Assembly: GCF_018069925.1 (NCBI RefSeq)
Contig: NZ_JAGPXB010000002.1
Span: forward strand, 248,001 to 312,000
Direction of reading: 5' to 3'
DNA from: Flavobacterium erciyesense
GTDB taxonomy: Bacteria; Bacteroidota; Bacteroidia; Flavobacteriales; Flavobacteriaceae
DNA length: 64,000 bases
The translations under genes were made by a program, and so were the position numbers. Within the stretch, counting starts at the first letter, position 1. Each line of letters begins with the position of its first letter. The notes beneath the pieces were generated by a model that ran no database searches, was not told where the DNA came from, and saw only the letters and a list, made by a program, of their open reading frames with translations. Shown here piece after piece: positions 45,179-54,878 of the stretch.

Positions 45179-46936
45179 ATGAACTCAACTATAGAAAGCA
45201 ATCCGTTATTAGATCGATTGCCAAAGCACTTACGACAATTTATTAAACCTCAGGATTATAGCGATTACACGCCCATTAACCAAGCGGTTTGGCGTTATGT
45301 GATGCGAAAAAATGTGGCGTATTTATCGAAGGTAGCCCACAATTCGTACCTAGACGGTTTGCAGAAGACAGGAATTGAAATTGACAATATTCCGAGTATG
45401 TACGGAATGAACCGTATTTTGAGCGAAATAGGCTGGGCTGCGGTTGCAGTTGATGGTTTTATTCCGCCAAATGCCTTTATGGAATTCCAAGCGTATAACG
45501 TATTGGTTATTGCATCAGATATCAGACAACTTGAACACATTGAATATACTCCAGCACCAGATATTATTCACGAAGGTGCCGGACATGCGCCTATTATTGC
45601 TAATCCGGAATATGCTGAATATTTGCGTCGATTTGGTGAAATTGGTTGCAAAGCGATTTCATCGCACAAAGATTACGAAATGTATGAGGCAATTCGTTAC
45701 TTATCAATTGTAAAAGAAGCCGAAGGTACGCCTGAGGCCACGATTGCTGCTGCTGAAAAAGCGGTTGAAGATTTGCAAAATAATATGGGAGAACTCTCAG
45801 AAATGGCTCAAATTAGAAACCTACATTGGTGGACTGTGGAATACGGCTTAATTGGAACTGTAGAGGACCCGAAAATTTACGGCGCAGGATTACTCTCCTC
45901 AATTGGCGAAAGTGCACACTGCATGACTCCAGCGGTAAAAAAAATACCTTACGATATCTCGGCAGCGAACCAAAGTTTTGACATTACTAAACTGCAACCA
46001 CAATTGTATGTAACACCAACTTTTGCGTATTTGAATTTGGTTTTAGAAGAATTTGCCAATAAAATGGCGTTGCGAACTGGCGGCTTGTCGGGGATTAAAA
46101 AACTTATTGATTCGAAAGCATTGGGCACGGTTGAATTGAGTACCGGATTACAGATTTCAGGTGTTTTCAGTTCAGTTATTGAGCACGATGGAAAACCGAT
46201 TTACCTACAAACAACGGGGAAAACGGCATTGGCTTACCGCGAAAAAGAATTGGTAGGACACGGCACCTTAACGCATCCGGAAGGTTTTGGTAGCCCAATT
46301 GGAAAATTAGAAGGCATCAACTTGGCTATTGAAGATATGAGTCCAAAAGACTTGAATGCTTACGATATTTTAGAATCGAAAACAGTTACTTTAGATTTTG
46401 AAGGTGGTATCAAAGTTACAGGTGAAATTATTACTGGCTCTAGAAACCTACAGGGCGAAATTACTTTGATTCGTTTTAAAAACTGTACGGTTACGCATGG
46501 CGAGAGAGTATTGTTTCAACCAGAATGGGGAGTTTATGACATGGCAGTTGGGAAAAAGATAACTTCGGCATTTTCAGGACCTGCTGATGTGAACAGTTTT
46601 GATTTGATTACGCATTTGCCATCGAGCAAAACTATTAAAGCCAAACAATCTGCTGAGCGCGATGATTTGGAAGTTTTGTACCAAACCGTTCGAAATATTA
46701 GAGTTACAAAAGATACACAAACATTATTGGCTCCCATTTTTGAAAAGTTACAAAATAACCATCCTAACGATTGGTTACTAGCTGTTGAAATCACGGAATT
46801 GTTGCAGGAAAGAAATGAACCGCAACTGGCTCAGGAAATCATGGTATATCTAGAACAATTGCGAAGTAAAAGACCCGAAGTAGCTCATTTGATTGCTGGT
46901 GGCTTAGACTTGATTTTTGACAAAACGAAAGCTTAA
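45179..46936 (+). CDS. Aromatic amino acid hydroxylase, long bacterial form
   Basis: An iron- and pterin-dependent hydroxylase, probably phenylalanine 4-monooxygenase. From the ATG at 45179 (MNSTIESNPLLDRLPKHLRQ) it is 585 residues; upstream in-frame codons lie inside the hairpin repeat and are not used. Iron ligands are H131 and H136 (HEGAGHAP) and E221 (WWTVEYGL). The ligand spacing is 45 residues longer than in mammalian PAH. About 250 C-terminal residues after the catalytic domain have no known function but occur in the long bacterial enzymes, such as those of Bacillus cereus type. Substrate is inferred. Confidence 0.9.
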   Translation: MNSTIESNPLLDRLPKHLRQFIKPQDYSDYTPINQAVWRYVMRKNVAYLSKVAHNSYLDGLQKTGIEIDNIPSMYGMNRILSEIGWAAVAVDGFIPPNAFMEFQAYNVLVIASDIRQLEHIEYTPAPDIIHEGAGHAPIIANPEYAEYLRRFGEIGCKAISSHKDYEMYEAIRYLSIVKEAEGTPEATIAAAEKAVEDLQNNMGELSEMAQIRNLHWWTVEYGLIGTVEDPKIYGAGLLSSIGESAHCMTPAVKKIPYDISAANQSFDITKLQPQLYVTPTFAYLNLVLEEFANKMALRTGGLSGIKKLIDSKALGTVELSTGLQISGVFSSVIEHDGKPIYLQTTGKTALAYREKELVGHGTLTHPEGFGSPIGKLEGINLAIEDMSPKDLNAYDILESKTVTLDFEGGIKVTGEIITGSRNLQGEITLIRFKNCTVTHGERVLFQPEWGVYDMAVGKKITSAFSGPADVNSFDLITHLPSSKTIKAKQSAERDDLEVLYQTVRNIRVTKDTQTLLAPIFEKLQNNHPNDWLLAVEITELLQERNEPQLAQEIMVYLEQLRSKRPEVAHLIAGGLDLIFDKTKA

Positions 46937-46943
46937 AGTTATG

Positions 46944-47114
46944 AACCGCAAATTCGTAGATTTATATCAAATAAGATAGAGATCAATTTTGTGGGAGAAA
47001 ACAGTTTAATAAAAATTTAACCGCAAATTCGCAGATTTATATCAAACAAGATAGAGCTGAATTTTGTGGAAGAAAACAATTTAATAAAAATTTAACCGCA
47101 GATTCGCAGATTTT
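46944..47114. repeat. 75-bp tandem repeat, 2.3 copies
   Basis: The unit begins AACCGCAAATTCG at 46944 and again at 47019 and 47094. The first two copies differ at a few positions; the third is cut after about 20 bases and runs into the hairpin. It is non-coding and lies between convergent genes. Confidence 0.85.
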
Positions 47115-47145
47115 AAATTATTCTAAAAATTTGCGAATTTGCGGG
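47094..47145. terminator. Long-arm hairpin between convergent genes
   Basis: The third repeat start, CCGCAGATTCGCAGATTTT, pairs with AAAATTTGCGAATTTGCGG after a short loop. The T-rich flanks suit termination of both the hydroxylase and the DUF4230 genes. Confidence 0.7.
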
Positions 47146-47156
47146 TTTTCTTTGCT

Positions 47157-47777
47157 TTACATTTTGATTTTTTGCCCGAAGTCTTTTTCGGTTTCAATTA
47201 CTTGACCTTCATATTTCAGTGTCCAGCCCAACTGACTTGTGGTAATCAATAACTTGGATAACTCACTAATTAATCGGTTTTGTGCGTTGGTTTTTAATGA
47301 CGATTTTTCAATTTTCTTGGCCAAATTAGCTTTTACTGACTTGTTGATTTTATTGTAATCGTCGCCCGTGAAAGGATTTAACTTACTTTGTTCGACATCA
47401 TAAAATTGAATATCGGGACTGATTTTTATTTCTTCCTTTGGAATTTGAACAATCGTAATGATTTTGTTAATGGAATCAATATCGTATTTCATAAGGTGCA
47501 AATCGTAGGCCACGGTAACATCAGCATTAACCACAACCAAGGCTTTTTTCTCAAAAGAAAGCATGTCCATCAAATATTTCTGTTGGTTTTTATAAGTAAT
47601 TACCTCAGAAAAATGCCCTTCGGTAACCACCAATTTGCCCACATTTAAAATTTGTTGCTGAATAAGATTGGTGTTATACGTAATATCTTGATCCTCGTTT
47701 TTCTTGAAGTCGCAGAATTTAAATAGCAAAAATATGATTAGAGCTGCTGCGATTCCGATTAATATTCTTTTAAGCAT
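47157..47777 (-). CDS. DUF4230 family membrane-anchored protein
   Basis: A 206-residue protein with an N-terminal transmembrane anchor (ILIGIAAALIIFLLFKF). The DUF4230 domain follows (LIQQQILNVGKLVVTEGHFS, KYLMDMLSFEKKALVVVNA, VQIPKEEIKISPDIQFYDVE). Family function is unknown. It lies two bases downstream of the GSCFA gene stop, so the two form an operon. Confidence 0.88.
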   Translation of the reverse strand: MLKRILIGIAAALIIFLLFKFCDFKKNEDQDITYNTNLIQQQILNVGKLVVTEGHFSEVITYKNQQKYLMDMLSFEKKALVVVNADVTVAYDLHLMKYDIDSINKIITIVQIPKEEIKISPDIQFYDVEQSKLNPFTGDDYNKINKSVKANLAKKIEKSSLKTNAQNRLISELSKLLITTSQLGWTLKYEGQVIETEKDFGQKIKM

Positions 47778-47779
47778 AA

Positions 47780-48736
47780 TTAAAATTTCATGAATGAGTA
47801 TTGAGATTCTAATATAGTTATTTTTTCTCTGACTTTGGCTTGAAATTTCAAATGACTTTCTGATTCGGGGTTGAATGGCTTGTGCGCAAGGCTTTTTTGG
47901 AGACTTTCTACCTCATCCATAGTTGACCAAGCTTTTTCGGAAATGACCGCATCTGCAAATCGTTTCCAGATGTAATTAATGGCTGTTTGATTCGGATGCA
48001 ACATATCATCGGCATAAAAACGATAATCACGCAATTCATCCATCATGATTTCATACGAAGGGAAATAAGCCCCCTCCGCCCCCGAAGGGGGAACTTGCAA
48101 AACAGTATGCAAAGCAGAAATTAAATTGGCTTTGCTCCTTTGGTTTTCAACAAAACCGTCTTTGATGTGTCGTACTGGTGAAACTGTAAAAATAAGCTTG
48201 CATTGAGGGTTTAGAGTACGAATTAAATTGACTGTATTGGTGATACTTTCTTGTATTGTAGTAACAGTAAGTAATTCTTTCTGAAATTGTTTTTGCGGTA
48301 CTTTATGACAATTTGCAACAATTTCTTGGCTTTCAATGTTGCGATACACCCACGAAGTTCCGTAAGTGATAATGCAATGGCTTGCTTGCTTGATGTATTG
48401 TTGCACGGACACAAGAATTGCATTTAGCGTAGCCAATAATTCGTCTTTATTTGAGGTACTCAAATCAGAATGCGCATCAAAACAATGCCAGCGTTCGTTG
48501 TAAAAAAAGACATCGTTATCAGTAAATTCCTTTTTAGAAACAGCATACTCGATAAGTTTTTCAATTGCTAGTGGATGAAAGAGAATTCCAAATGGATTAC
48601 AGCTATTTTGAAATTTATAATAGTCTAATTTTTCAGCCATATTTACAGCAAAACAGGAACCTATTGAGATGATTTTAGAGGTGTAATCAATAAGAAATTC
48701 ATTCTTAGGAATGGGAATTGGTGTTGTAAACTGCAT
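47780..48736 (-). CDS. GSCFA domain protein with a palindrome-encoded insertion
   Basis: A GDSL/SGNH-like enzyme family named after the motif seen here, SIGSCFAVNMAEKL. From the ATG at 48736 (MQFTTPIPIPKNEFLIDY) it is 318 residues; the longer start would add 15 residues and overlap a terminator. TYGTSWVYRN and the catalytic-type DDMLHPNQTAINYIWKRF motif are intact. Between LHTVLQV and YFPSYEIMMDELRDYRFY the sequence PPSGAEGA is encoded by a GC-rich palindrome that looks inserted. It is followed by the DUF4230 gene in the same operon. Confidence 0.9.
   Translation of the reverse strand: MQFTTPIPIPKNEFLIDYTSKIISIGSCFAVNMAEKLDYYKFQNSCNPFGILFHPLAIEKLIEYAVSKKEFTDNDVFFYNERWHCFDAHSDLSTSNKDELLATLNAILVSVQQYIKQASHCIITYGTSWVYRNIESQEIVANCHKVPQKQFQKELLTVTTIQESITNTVNLIRTLNPQCKLIFTVSPVRHIKDGFVENQRSKANLISALHTVLQVPPSGAEGAYFPSYEIMMDELRDYRFYADDMLHPNQTAINYIWKRFADAVISEKAWSTMDEVESLQKSLAHKPFNPESESHLKFQAKVREKITILESQYSFMKF
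48070..48091. repeat. GC-rich mini-palindrome inside the GSCFA gene
   Basis: Twenty-two bases that are all G or C except for four, including the hairpin CCCCCGAAGGGGG (48079-48091). The local composition is far from the AT-rich surroundings. It is in frame and adds about seven residues. Confidence 0.75.
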
Positions 48737-48779
48737 AAAAAAAAAAATTAAACTTGTATTGCTTTTGTATTTAGGGTAC

Positions 48780-48817
48780 AAAAAAAGCCCTTTTCTAATG
48801 AATCGAAAAGGGCTTTT
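48780..48817 (-). terminator. Terminator of the hypothetical lipoprotein gene
   Basis: AAAAGCCCTTTTC pairs with GAAAAGGGCTTTT around an 8-base loop, followed by T on the minus strand. Confidence 0.88.
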
Positions 48818-48831
48818 AAAAAAATTTTATC

Positions 48832-49599
48832 TTAATAAAAATAGGTGGCTTTTACGTATCCTCGACCATCAGGCGCATCTTCAAAAATTTGTTCAATAAG
48901 ATAATTGTCTTCATCATATTTCATAGTACAATGGTACATTTTAGCCGAAGATGTAACACTTTCGTCTGCAAAAAGAGTCGCGTTTTCAACAACCATCATA
49001 ATGCCGTTGTTGGCAGAAATAACCGAAGTATGGTCTAACAAATTAGTAAATCCTGCAATAGCGTTCCAAGGATTTTTTGCTTGGTCGTAATCGTATGAAA
49101 TCGATGTTGTGGATTTTGCTCCGTTTCCATCAACAACAAAATTTTTCTTGTCAGTGAGAATATTCGAAGTTTTCACAGTTAGGACTCCTGAGTACAAACG
49201 TTTTTCTTTTTGATTTTCAAGTTGAAAGCCTTCGTAGGCAATTGTTCCATCAGGATTATGTTGATAACGCACTATCAGTCTGTCAGACGATTCAACTTCA
49301 GATAATTTACCTTTCACGTAGGTATATTTAAATGCCGCAATTTTATTGGTTTTCTTATCCGTTTTTTTAATTTGCGAAATCAAGCTATCATCATAAGTGT
49401 AATCAACACGCATCAACTCACTGTTAGTACTTACCAAATGATCTCCCTTATAAGAAAAAGTAGTGGTCACCGTCTTACCATCAGCACTTGTCTCAACAAT
49501 TTTACTTACTAGTTTAGTACTGCCGTTTTTATCTTGACTGCAAGAGGCAAAAAGTAACACTAACAAACTAATAAGTTGTACTATTTTTATTTTTTTCAT
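48832..49599 (-). CDS. Hypothetical lipoprotein with YD-like repeats
   Basis: A 255-residue lipoprotein (lipobox FASC near residue 20, followed by SQDKNG). The body is beta-rich with repeated Tyr/Asp patterns (VDYTYDDSLISQIKKTD, AFKYTYVKGKLSEVESSD, VRYQHNPDGTIAYEG) like short RHS/YD-type repeats or the DUF4595-type lipoproteins. No enzyme motif. It stands alone between two terminators or promoters. Confidence 0.72.
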   Translation of the reverse strand: MKKIKIVQLISLLVLLFASCSQDKNGSTKLVSKIVETSADGKTVTTTFSYKGDHLVSTNSELMRVDYTYDDSLISQIKKTDKKTNKIAAFKYTYVKGKLSEVESSDRLIVRYQHNPDGTIAYEGFQLENQKEKRLYSGVLTVKTSNILTDKKNFVVDGNGAKSTTSISYDYDQAKNPWNAIAGFTNLLDHTSVISANNGIMMVVENATLFADESVTSSAKMYHCTMKYDEDNYLIEQIFEDAPDGRGYVKATYFY

Positions 49600-49714
49600 T
49601 GTATATAAAAGTTGCGACTGCAGGTAAAAAATTAAGTAACTACTTTAAATACAGCGCTACATGATGACAAAGTTACGCAAAATAGCTCACATTCTAAAAT
49701 TTTAGCTCTTTGTC

Positions 49715-52351
49715 TTATTTTACGAAGGCAATCGCTTGTTCTAATGCTTGTTGGATTCCGTTTGGATTTTTCCCTTTTCCAGAAGCAAAAAACGGTTGTC
49801 CACCACCATTTCCATCAATTAATTTTCCTAATTCTCTAATGACAGTTCCAGCATTCAAGCCTTTTTCTGCAACTAATTCTTTAGAAATATAGCAATGAAT
49901 ATTTGGCAAACCTTCTTCGATTGAAGCCAAAAACACGAATGAATTTGGTTTAGTAGTTCCAATAGCTTGCGCCAAATCTTTGGTAGAACTCATTGATAAA
50001 TCAACTTGTTTTGCCAAAAAGTTAATACCGTTTACCTCTTGAAAATCAGCAACCAAAATATTCTTTAATCCGTCGATTTTCTCTTTTAACAATTGCTCAA
50101 TCTGTTTTTTCAGCTTCGCATTATCGTCTTGCAATGAAGCTACCGATTTTAAAACATCTTGTGGATTTTTCAAAGTTTCTTTGATTTCTGCCAAAGTATT
50201 CTCTTGATTTTGGTAGAAATTTTTAACCGCATCACCTGTTATTGCCTCAATACGACGAATTCCTGCTGCTACTGCACCTTCGGAAATAATTTTGAAATGC
50301 CAGATTTCGGCGGTGTTTTTTACGTGAATTCCACCACAAAGTTCTTTGCTTTCGCCAAATTCAATCATTCGAACTGAATCGCCATATTTTTCTCCAAACA
50401 AAGCCATTGCACCTTTGTTTAATGCTTCTTGAATTGGAATATTACGGTGTTCTACCAATTGTAATTGTGCTTCAATTTGAGCATTCACACTTGCCTCTAC
50501 TTGACGTAATTCCTCATCTGAAACTTTAGAGAAGTGCGAAAAGTCAAAACGCAAATAGTTTGGATTTACTAACGAACCTTTTTGCTCTACGTGCGTTCCT
50601 AAAAGACTTCTCAATGCCAAATGCATCAAGTGTGTAGCCGAGTGGTTTTTAGAAGTTGACGTTCTTAAATCCGTATTTACTTTTGCTACAAATCTAGCTT
50701 CGATATTTTCTGGAAGCTGTTTTGCAAAATGTAAAATCAGATTATTTTCCTTTTTCGTATCAATGATATCAATCGTTTGGTTTGCCGAAACCAATGTTCC
50801 TTTATCACCTACTTGTCCTCCACCTTCTGGATAAAATGGCGTATTGTCTAAAACAATTTGATATAAAACACCATCTTTTTTAGAATCTACTTTACGAATA
50901 CGAGTGATTTTTACTTCGTTTTCTGTTTGGTCGTAACCCACAAACGTCTCTACATTTCCAGGAATCAACACGGTCCAATCTTCGGTTGAAACTTCAGATG
51001 CAGCACGCGAACGATTTTTTTGCTCTTGCATAGAAGCATCAAATTCAGCTTCGTTGAAAGACATTCCTTTTTCTTTTAAAATCAGAGCCGTTAAATCTTT
51101 TGGAAAACCAAAAGTATCGTACAATTCAAAAGCTTTTGCTCCTGAAACTTCATTTCCTGAAGTTTCTGCAACCACTTTGTCTAACAATTGTAATCCTTGA
51201 TCTAAAGTTCGTAAAAACGACGCTTCTTCCTCGCGAATTACATTGGTAACCAATTGTTGTTGTGCTTTAATCTCTGGGAAAAACTCTCCCATTTGGTCTG
51301 CTAAAACAGCAACTAATTTATTGATAAAAGGTTCTTTGGTATCTAAAAATGTAAATCCGTAACGAATTGCACGACGCAAAATTCTACGAATTACATAACC
51401 AGCTCCTGTGTTTGACGGTAATTGTCCGTCAGCAATTGCAAACGCTACGGCACGCACATGATCTACAATAACACGAATGGCAATATTAGTTTTATTCTGT
51501 TCCTCTGAAATGTTTTTCACTTCATCAGATGTATATTTAAATCCTGTAATTTGTTCTACTTTCTCAATAAGCGGAGTAAAAACATCTGTATCATAATTAG
51601 AAGTTTTTCCTTGTAATGCCATACACAAACGCTCAAATCCCATTCCGGTATCTACGTGCTGTGCTGGAAGTTTCTCCAGTGATCCATCGGCTTTACGGTT
51701 AAACTCCATGAATACATTATTCCAGATTTCAACAACTTGTGGATGATCATTATTCACCAAACTTTTTCCTGACACTAAAGCTTTTTCAGCATCGGTACGC
51801 AAATCAACGTGTATCTCAGAGCATGGTCCACATGGTCCTTGATCTCCCATTTCCCAAAAGTTGTCTTTCTTGTTTCCAAGAATGATTCGGTCTTCATCAA
51901 TTAATGTTTTCCAGATATCCCAAGCTTCTTGGTCAAAAGGCACATTGTCTTCTTTGCTTCCTTCAAAAACAGAAACGTATAAATTTTCTTTCGGAATTTT
52001 GTACACTTCTGTTAAAAGTTGCCAAGCCCAATTGATGGCTTCTTTTTTGAAATAATCACCAAAAGACCAGTTTCCTAACATTTCGAACATGGTGTGGTGG
52101 TAAGTATCAAAACCTACATCTTCCAAGTCATTGTGTTTTCCTGAAACGCGCAGACATTTTTGAGTATCGGCAATTCGGTTGCTTTTTGGAGTTCCGTTTC
52201 CTAAAAAAAACTCTTTAAACTGAGCCATTCCTGAGTTATTGAACATCAAGGTAGGATCGTCTTTTAAAACGATAGGCGCCGAAGGCACAATTAAATGCCC
52301 TTTGGATGCGAAAAACTCTAAAAACTGCTTACGTACTTGTTGTGATGTCAT
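49715..52351 (-). CDS. alaS: Alanyl-tRNA synthetase
   Basis: An 878-residue class II synthetase. The catalytic core begins [20 protein letters not shown] and includes [16 protein letters not shown]. The editing domain has [19 protein letters not shown] with the zinc-binding HxxxH and the later CGGIHV. The C-Ala domain ends the protein ([20 protein letters not shown]). Length and order are standard. It is divergent from the M23 peptidase gene. Confidence 0.98.
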   Translation of the reverse strand: MTSQQVRKQFLEFFASKGHLIVPSAPIVLKDDPTLMFNNSGMAQFKEFFLGNGTPKSNRIADTQKCLRVSGKHNDLEDVGFDTYHHTMFEMLGNWSFGDYFKKEAINWAWQLLTEVYKIPKENLYVSVFEGSKEDNVPFDQEAWDIWKTLIDEDRIILGNKKDNFWEMGDQGPCGPCSEIHVDLRTDAEKALVSGKSLVNNDHPQVVEIWNNVFMEFNRKADGSLEKLPAQHVDTGMGFERLCMALQGKTSNYDTDVFTPLIEKVEQITGFKYTSDEVKNISEEQNKTNIAIRVIVDHVRAVAFAIADGQLPSNTGAGYVIRRILRRAIRYGFTFLDTKEPFINKLVAVLADQMGEFFPEIKAQQQLVTNVIREEEASFLRTLDQGLQLLDKVVAETSGNEVSGAKAFELYDTFGFPKDLTALILKEKGMSFNEAEFDASMQEQKNRSRAASEVSTEDWTVLIPGNVETFVGYDQTENEVKITRIRKVDSKKDGVLYQIVLDNTPFYPEGGGQVGDKGTLVSANQTIDIIDTKKENNLILHFAKQLPENIEARFVAKVNTDLRTSTSKNHSATHLMHLALRSLLGTHVEQKGSLVNPNYLRFDFSHFSKVSDEELRQVEASVNAQIEAQLQLVEHRNIPIQEALNKGAMALFGEKYGDSVRMIEFGESKELCGGIHVKNTAEIWHFKIISEGAVAAGIRRIEAITGDAVKNFYQNQENTLAEIKETLKNPQDVLKSVASLQDDNAKLKKQIEQLLKEKIDGLKNILVADFQEVNGINFLAKQVDLSMSSTKDLAQAIGTTKPNSFVFLASIEEGLPNIHCYISKELVAEKGLNAGTVIRELGKLIDGNGGGQPFFASGKGKNPNGIQQALEQAIAFVK

Positions 52352-52448
52352 TTTTTTAATTTAAAAATTTAAAGATTTAACAGTTTAAAGATTATTTAGA
52401 ATTGAATTTTTCAATTTTTTAATCATTAAATCTTTTTGCTCCTTTTGC

Positions 52449-52586
52449 CCCAGATAGTAGCGAAAAGCGTTGTGAAATGAAATTTATTTTTTCTTGTACT
52501 GGCAGAGCGACCAACGGAAGCTCCTGCAAGGGCAATAGAAAAAACAATTTCATGAAACAACCTTGCAGCGGATAGCTGGATTGGGC
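52449..52586. repeat. Intergenic hairpin repeat, copy 4 (long form)
   Basis: A 138-base element from GCCCCAGATAG to AGCGGATAGCTGGATTGGGC. Its arms pair as GTTGTGAAATGAAATT with AATTTCATGAAACAAC and TTTTTTCT with AGAAAAAA. The apical 27 bases (52501-52527) are identical to copy 3. It lies between divergent alaS and the M23 gene, so it is not a terminator for either. The rest of 52352-52690 shows no gene. Confidence 0.75.
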
Positions 52587-52690
52587 ACATTGTATTATTA
52601 ATTCCTGAAAAAAGGCGGTATCGAATGAAACATTTCTTAAATTTGTTCGACTAACCCTTTACAAAGCGCAAAAATAGGGTATTTTAAAAT

Positions 52691-53668
52691 ATGTCGAAAG
52701 TAAAATATTATTACGATTCTGAAAATCTAGCCTATAGAAAAATAAAAACCAAAAAAAGGCAAAAAATAGGTGTTGCATTACTTTTTGTAGTTGCTGCAGC
52801 TTTGTTTGGTTTTTTGAGTTTTATTGTATTGTTGAACACTCCTTATTTTGAAACGCCAAAAGACCGTTTGCAAGCTCGCGAAATTGAAAATTTGAAACTA
52901 AATTATGCTATTTTGAACGAACGCTTGGATGAAATGAGTGATGTTGTTGAAGCAATTGAGGATAGAGATAATAATTTGTACCGCGTGTATTTTAACAAAG
53001 CTGCAATTCCGGATTCGATCAGAAAAGCGGGTTTTAAGGATAACAATCGTTACCAATTGCTTGCCGGCTTTGACAATTCGGAGTTGGTAAAATCAACTAC
53101 CAAAAAAGTAGATGTTTTGAGTAAACAACTTGCCATACAATCAAAATCTTTGGATGTCATTTTGAAGCTTGCCGATGCGAAAAGTGATTTTTTGTCAGCC
53201 ATTCCTGCCATTCAACCGGTGCGAAACGAGAATTTAAAACACATGGCATCTGGTTTCGGGTATCGAACAGATCCTTTTACGAAAGCGCGAAAAATGCATG
53301 AAGGAATGGATTTTACAGCAAAATCAGGCACTCCCATTTACGCCACTGGCGATGGAGTTGTGGCAAAAGCAGATAATACTGCCTCGGGTTACGGTAATCA
53401 TATTGTAATTCGGCACGGATTTGGATATGAAACCTTATACGCACATTTGAGCAAATACAACACTAGAGCCGGGCAACGTGTGAAAAGAGGCGATGTTATA
53501 GGATATGTTGGCAGCACAGGACGTTCAGAAGCGCCACATTTGCATTACGAAGTTCATAAGGATAATAAAGTAGTGAACCCGCTTAATTTTTATTACGGAA
53601 ATATTTCGGCGGTTGAATATGTGGTTATTGCGCAGTTGGCAAATCAAGAGAATCAGTCGTTGGATTAA
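52691..53668 (+). CDS. M23 family peptidoglycan metallopeptidase
   Basis: A 325-residue membrane-anchored endopeptidase. One transmembrane helix lies at about residues 27-49, then a helical region, and the catalytic M23 domain at about 185-300. Zinc ligands are H203 and D207 (MHEGMDFT) and H285 (PHLHYEVH); the catalytic His is H252 (YAHLS). Its likely role is cell-wall remodelling. It precedes a MerR regulator, LemA and two TPM proteins on the same strand. Confidence 0.95.
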   Translation: MSKVKYYYDSENLAYRKIKTKKRQKIGVALLFVVAAALFGFLSFIVLLNTPYFETPKDRLQAREIENLKLNYAILNERLDEMSDVVEAIEDRDNNLYRVYFNKAAIPDSIRKAGFKDNNRYQLLAGFDNSELVKSTTKKVDVLSKQLAIQSKSLDVILKLADAKSDFLSAIPAIQPVRNENLKHMASGFGYRTDPFTKARKMHEGMDFTAKSGTPIYATGDGVVAKADNTASGYGNHIVIRHGFGYETLYAHLSKYNTRAGQRVKRGDVIGYVGSTGRSEAPHLHYEVHKDNKVVNPLNFYYGNISAVEYVVIAQLANQENQSLD

Positions 53669-53672
53669 AAGA

Positions 53673-53772
53673 GTGAATTGTGAGTTGTGAATTGTGAGTT
53701 GTGAATTGTGAGTTGTGAAAAGTGAAAAGTGAATCGTGAGATGTGAATTGTGAGGAGTGAGAAGTGAAAAGT
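53673..53772. repeat. Short tandem repeat after the M23 gene
   Basis: Units close to GTGAATTGTGAGTT (14 bases) are repeated about three times and then degrade into GTGAAAAGTGAA-type words. On the minus strand it gives an open frame of HNSQLTIHNSQF repeats, which is an artefact. Such repeats are common between flavobacterial genes. Confidence 0.85.
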
Positions 53773-53826
53773 TGAGTCTCATTGAGTGAAAATTAAGTAA
53801 AACAAAAAATTAGAAAATAAATAAAA

Positions 53827-54159
53827 ATGCAAATTGATTTACCAAAAGACAAACGATACTACAGCATTGGCGAAGTGGCCAAAGCGTTTGATGTAAATGC
53901 ATCGCTTATTCGGTTTTGGGACAGTGAATTTGATATTTTAAAACCCAAGAAAAATGCAAAGGGCAACAGAATGTTTACGCCTGAAGACATTACCAATTTG
54001 CAATTGATTTATCATTTGGTAAAAGAAAGAGGTTTTACGCTTGAAGGAGCAAAAATTCATTTGAAGGAAGGTCAAAAGAAAACCTTGGATAAATTCGAAA
54101 TTATAAAAAAACTAGAAGCAATTAGAAATCAATTAACTAATATTAAAAACGAACTTTAG
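53827..54159 (+). CDS. MerR family transcriptional regulator
   Basis: A 110-residue DNA-binding protein. The MerR winged-helix motif is YYSIGEVAKAFDVNASLIRF and the second helix RMFTPEDITNLQLIYHLVKE. There is no long effector-binding C-terminal domain, as in small flavobacterial MerR proteins. The gene order M23 - MerR - LemA is conserved in Flavobacteria as I know it, but the regulated target is unknown. Confidence 0.88.
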   Translation: MQIDLPKDKRYYSIGEVAKAFDVNASLIRFWDSEFDILKPKKNAKGNRMFTPEDITNLQLIYHLVKERGFTLEGAKIHLKEGQKKTLDKFEIIKKLEAIRNQLTNIKNEL

Positions 54160-54214
54160 CGTGACGCTAGGAGTACCAAACAATTAAAACAAATAAACAT
54201 TAAATTAAACAAAC

Positions 54215-54796
54215 ATGAGAAGATTTTTGCCTTGGATTATCATTGGAGGATTAGTTGTACTTGCTATTATGTACTACATTAACGTAACTAACGGAGCTGT
54301 TGTAGTTGATCAAGCAGTTAAAAAAGAATGGGGTAACGTGGAGACTTCGTACCAAAGACGAAATGATTTAATTGGCAACTTGGTAAATACGGTAAAAGGT
54401 GCCGCTGATTTTGAAAAAGAAACACTAACAGCGGTTATTGAAGCTCGTGCCAAAGCTACTTCTGTAACAATTGACCCAGCTAACGTAAGCCCAGAACAAT
54501 TAGCAGCTTTTAACTCAGCGCAAAGCGGTGTGAGTAGCTCATTATCTAGATTATTGGTTTCTGTAGAACGCTACCCTGAATTGAAAGCAAATTCTAACTT
54601 CATGAAATTGCAAGATGAATTGGCTAGTACCGAAAATCAAATTTTAACAGCTAGAACTCGTTTCAACGAATCAGTAGAAGTGTATAACAATTATGTTTTG
54701 AAAAATCCTAGAAAATTGTTTCTATCTGACTACAAAGAAAAAGCTGCCTTTAAAGCTGTTGCAGGTGCTGAAAAACCTGTTGAAGTAAAATTCTAA
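54215..54796 (+). CDS. lemA: LemA family membrane protein
   Basis: A 193-residue protein with one N-terminal transmembrane helix (LPWIIIGGLVVLAIMYYI) and a helical coiled-coil body. The LemA hallmarks are KEWGNVETSYQRRNDLIGNL and the later FNESVEVYNNYVLKNP. The role of LemA is not settled; it may act in membrane stress or signalling. It is the first of three genes whose products (LemA and two TPM proteins) are often clustered. Confidence 0.93.
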   Translation: MRRFLPWIIIGGLVVLAIMYYINVTNGAVVVDQAVKKEWGNVETSYQRRNDLIGNLVNTVKGAADFEKETLTAVIEARAKATSVTIDPANVSPEQLAAFNSAQSGVSSSLSRLLVSVERYPELKANSNFMKLQDELASTENQILTARTRFNESVEVYNNYVLKNPRKLFLSDYKEKAAFKAVAGAEKPVEVKF

Positions 54797-54814
54797 ATCC
54801 TATTTTTAATTTTG

Positions 54815-54858
54815 AATAACGATTTTTGATTGCAATCTTGCAGTTAAAAATCGTTATT
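54815..54858 (+). terminator. Hairpin in the LemA-TPM gap
   Basis: A 13-bp stem AATAACGATTTTT pairs with its complement around an 18-base loop. No T run follows, so it may reduce readthrough or stabilise the lemA mRNA. Confidence 0.55.
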
Positions 54859-54878
54859 TGTAATTCAATCCCTTTCTT

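Noticed and set aside
46944..47114. Possible CRISPR array
   Set aside because: The whole 75-base unit is repeated, including what would be spacers, and no cas gene is present.
53525..53782. Open frame on the minus strand with HNSQLTIHNSQ repeats
   Set aside because: It is a translation of the short tandem repeat at 53673-53772 and of the antisense of the M23 gene end, with no start context or family match.
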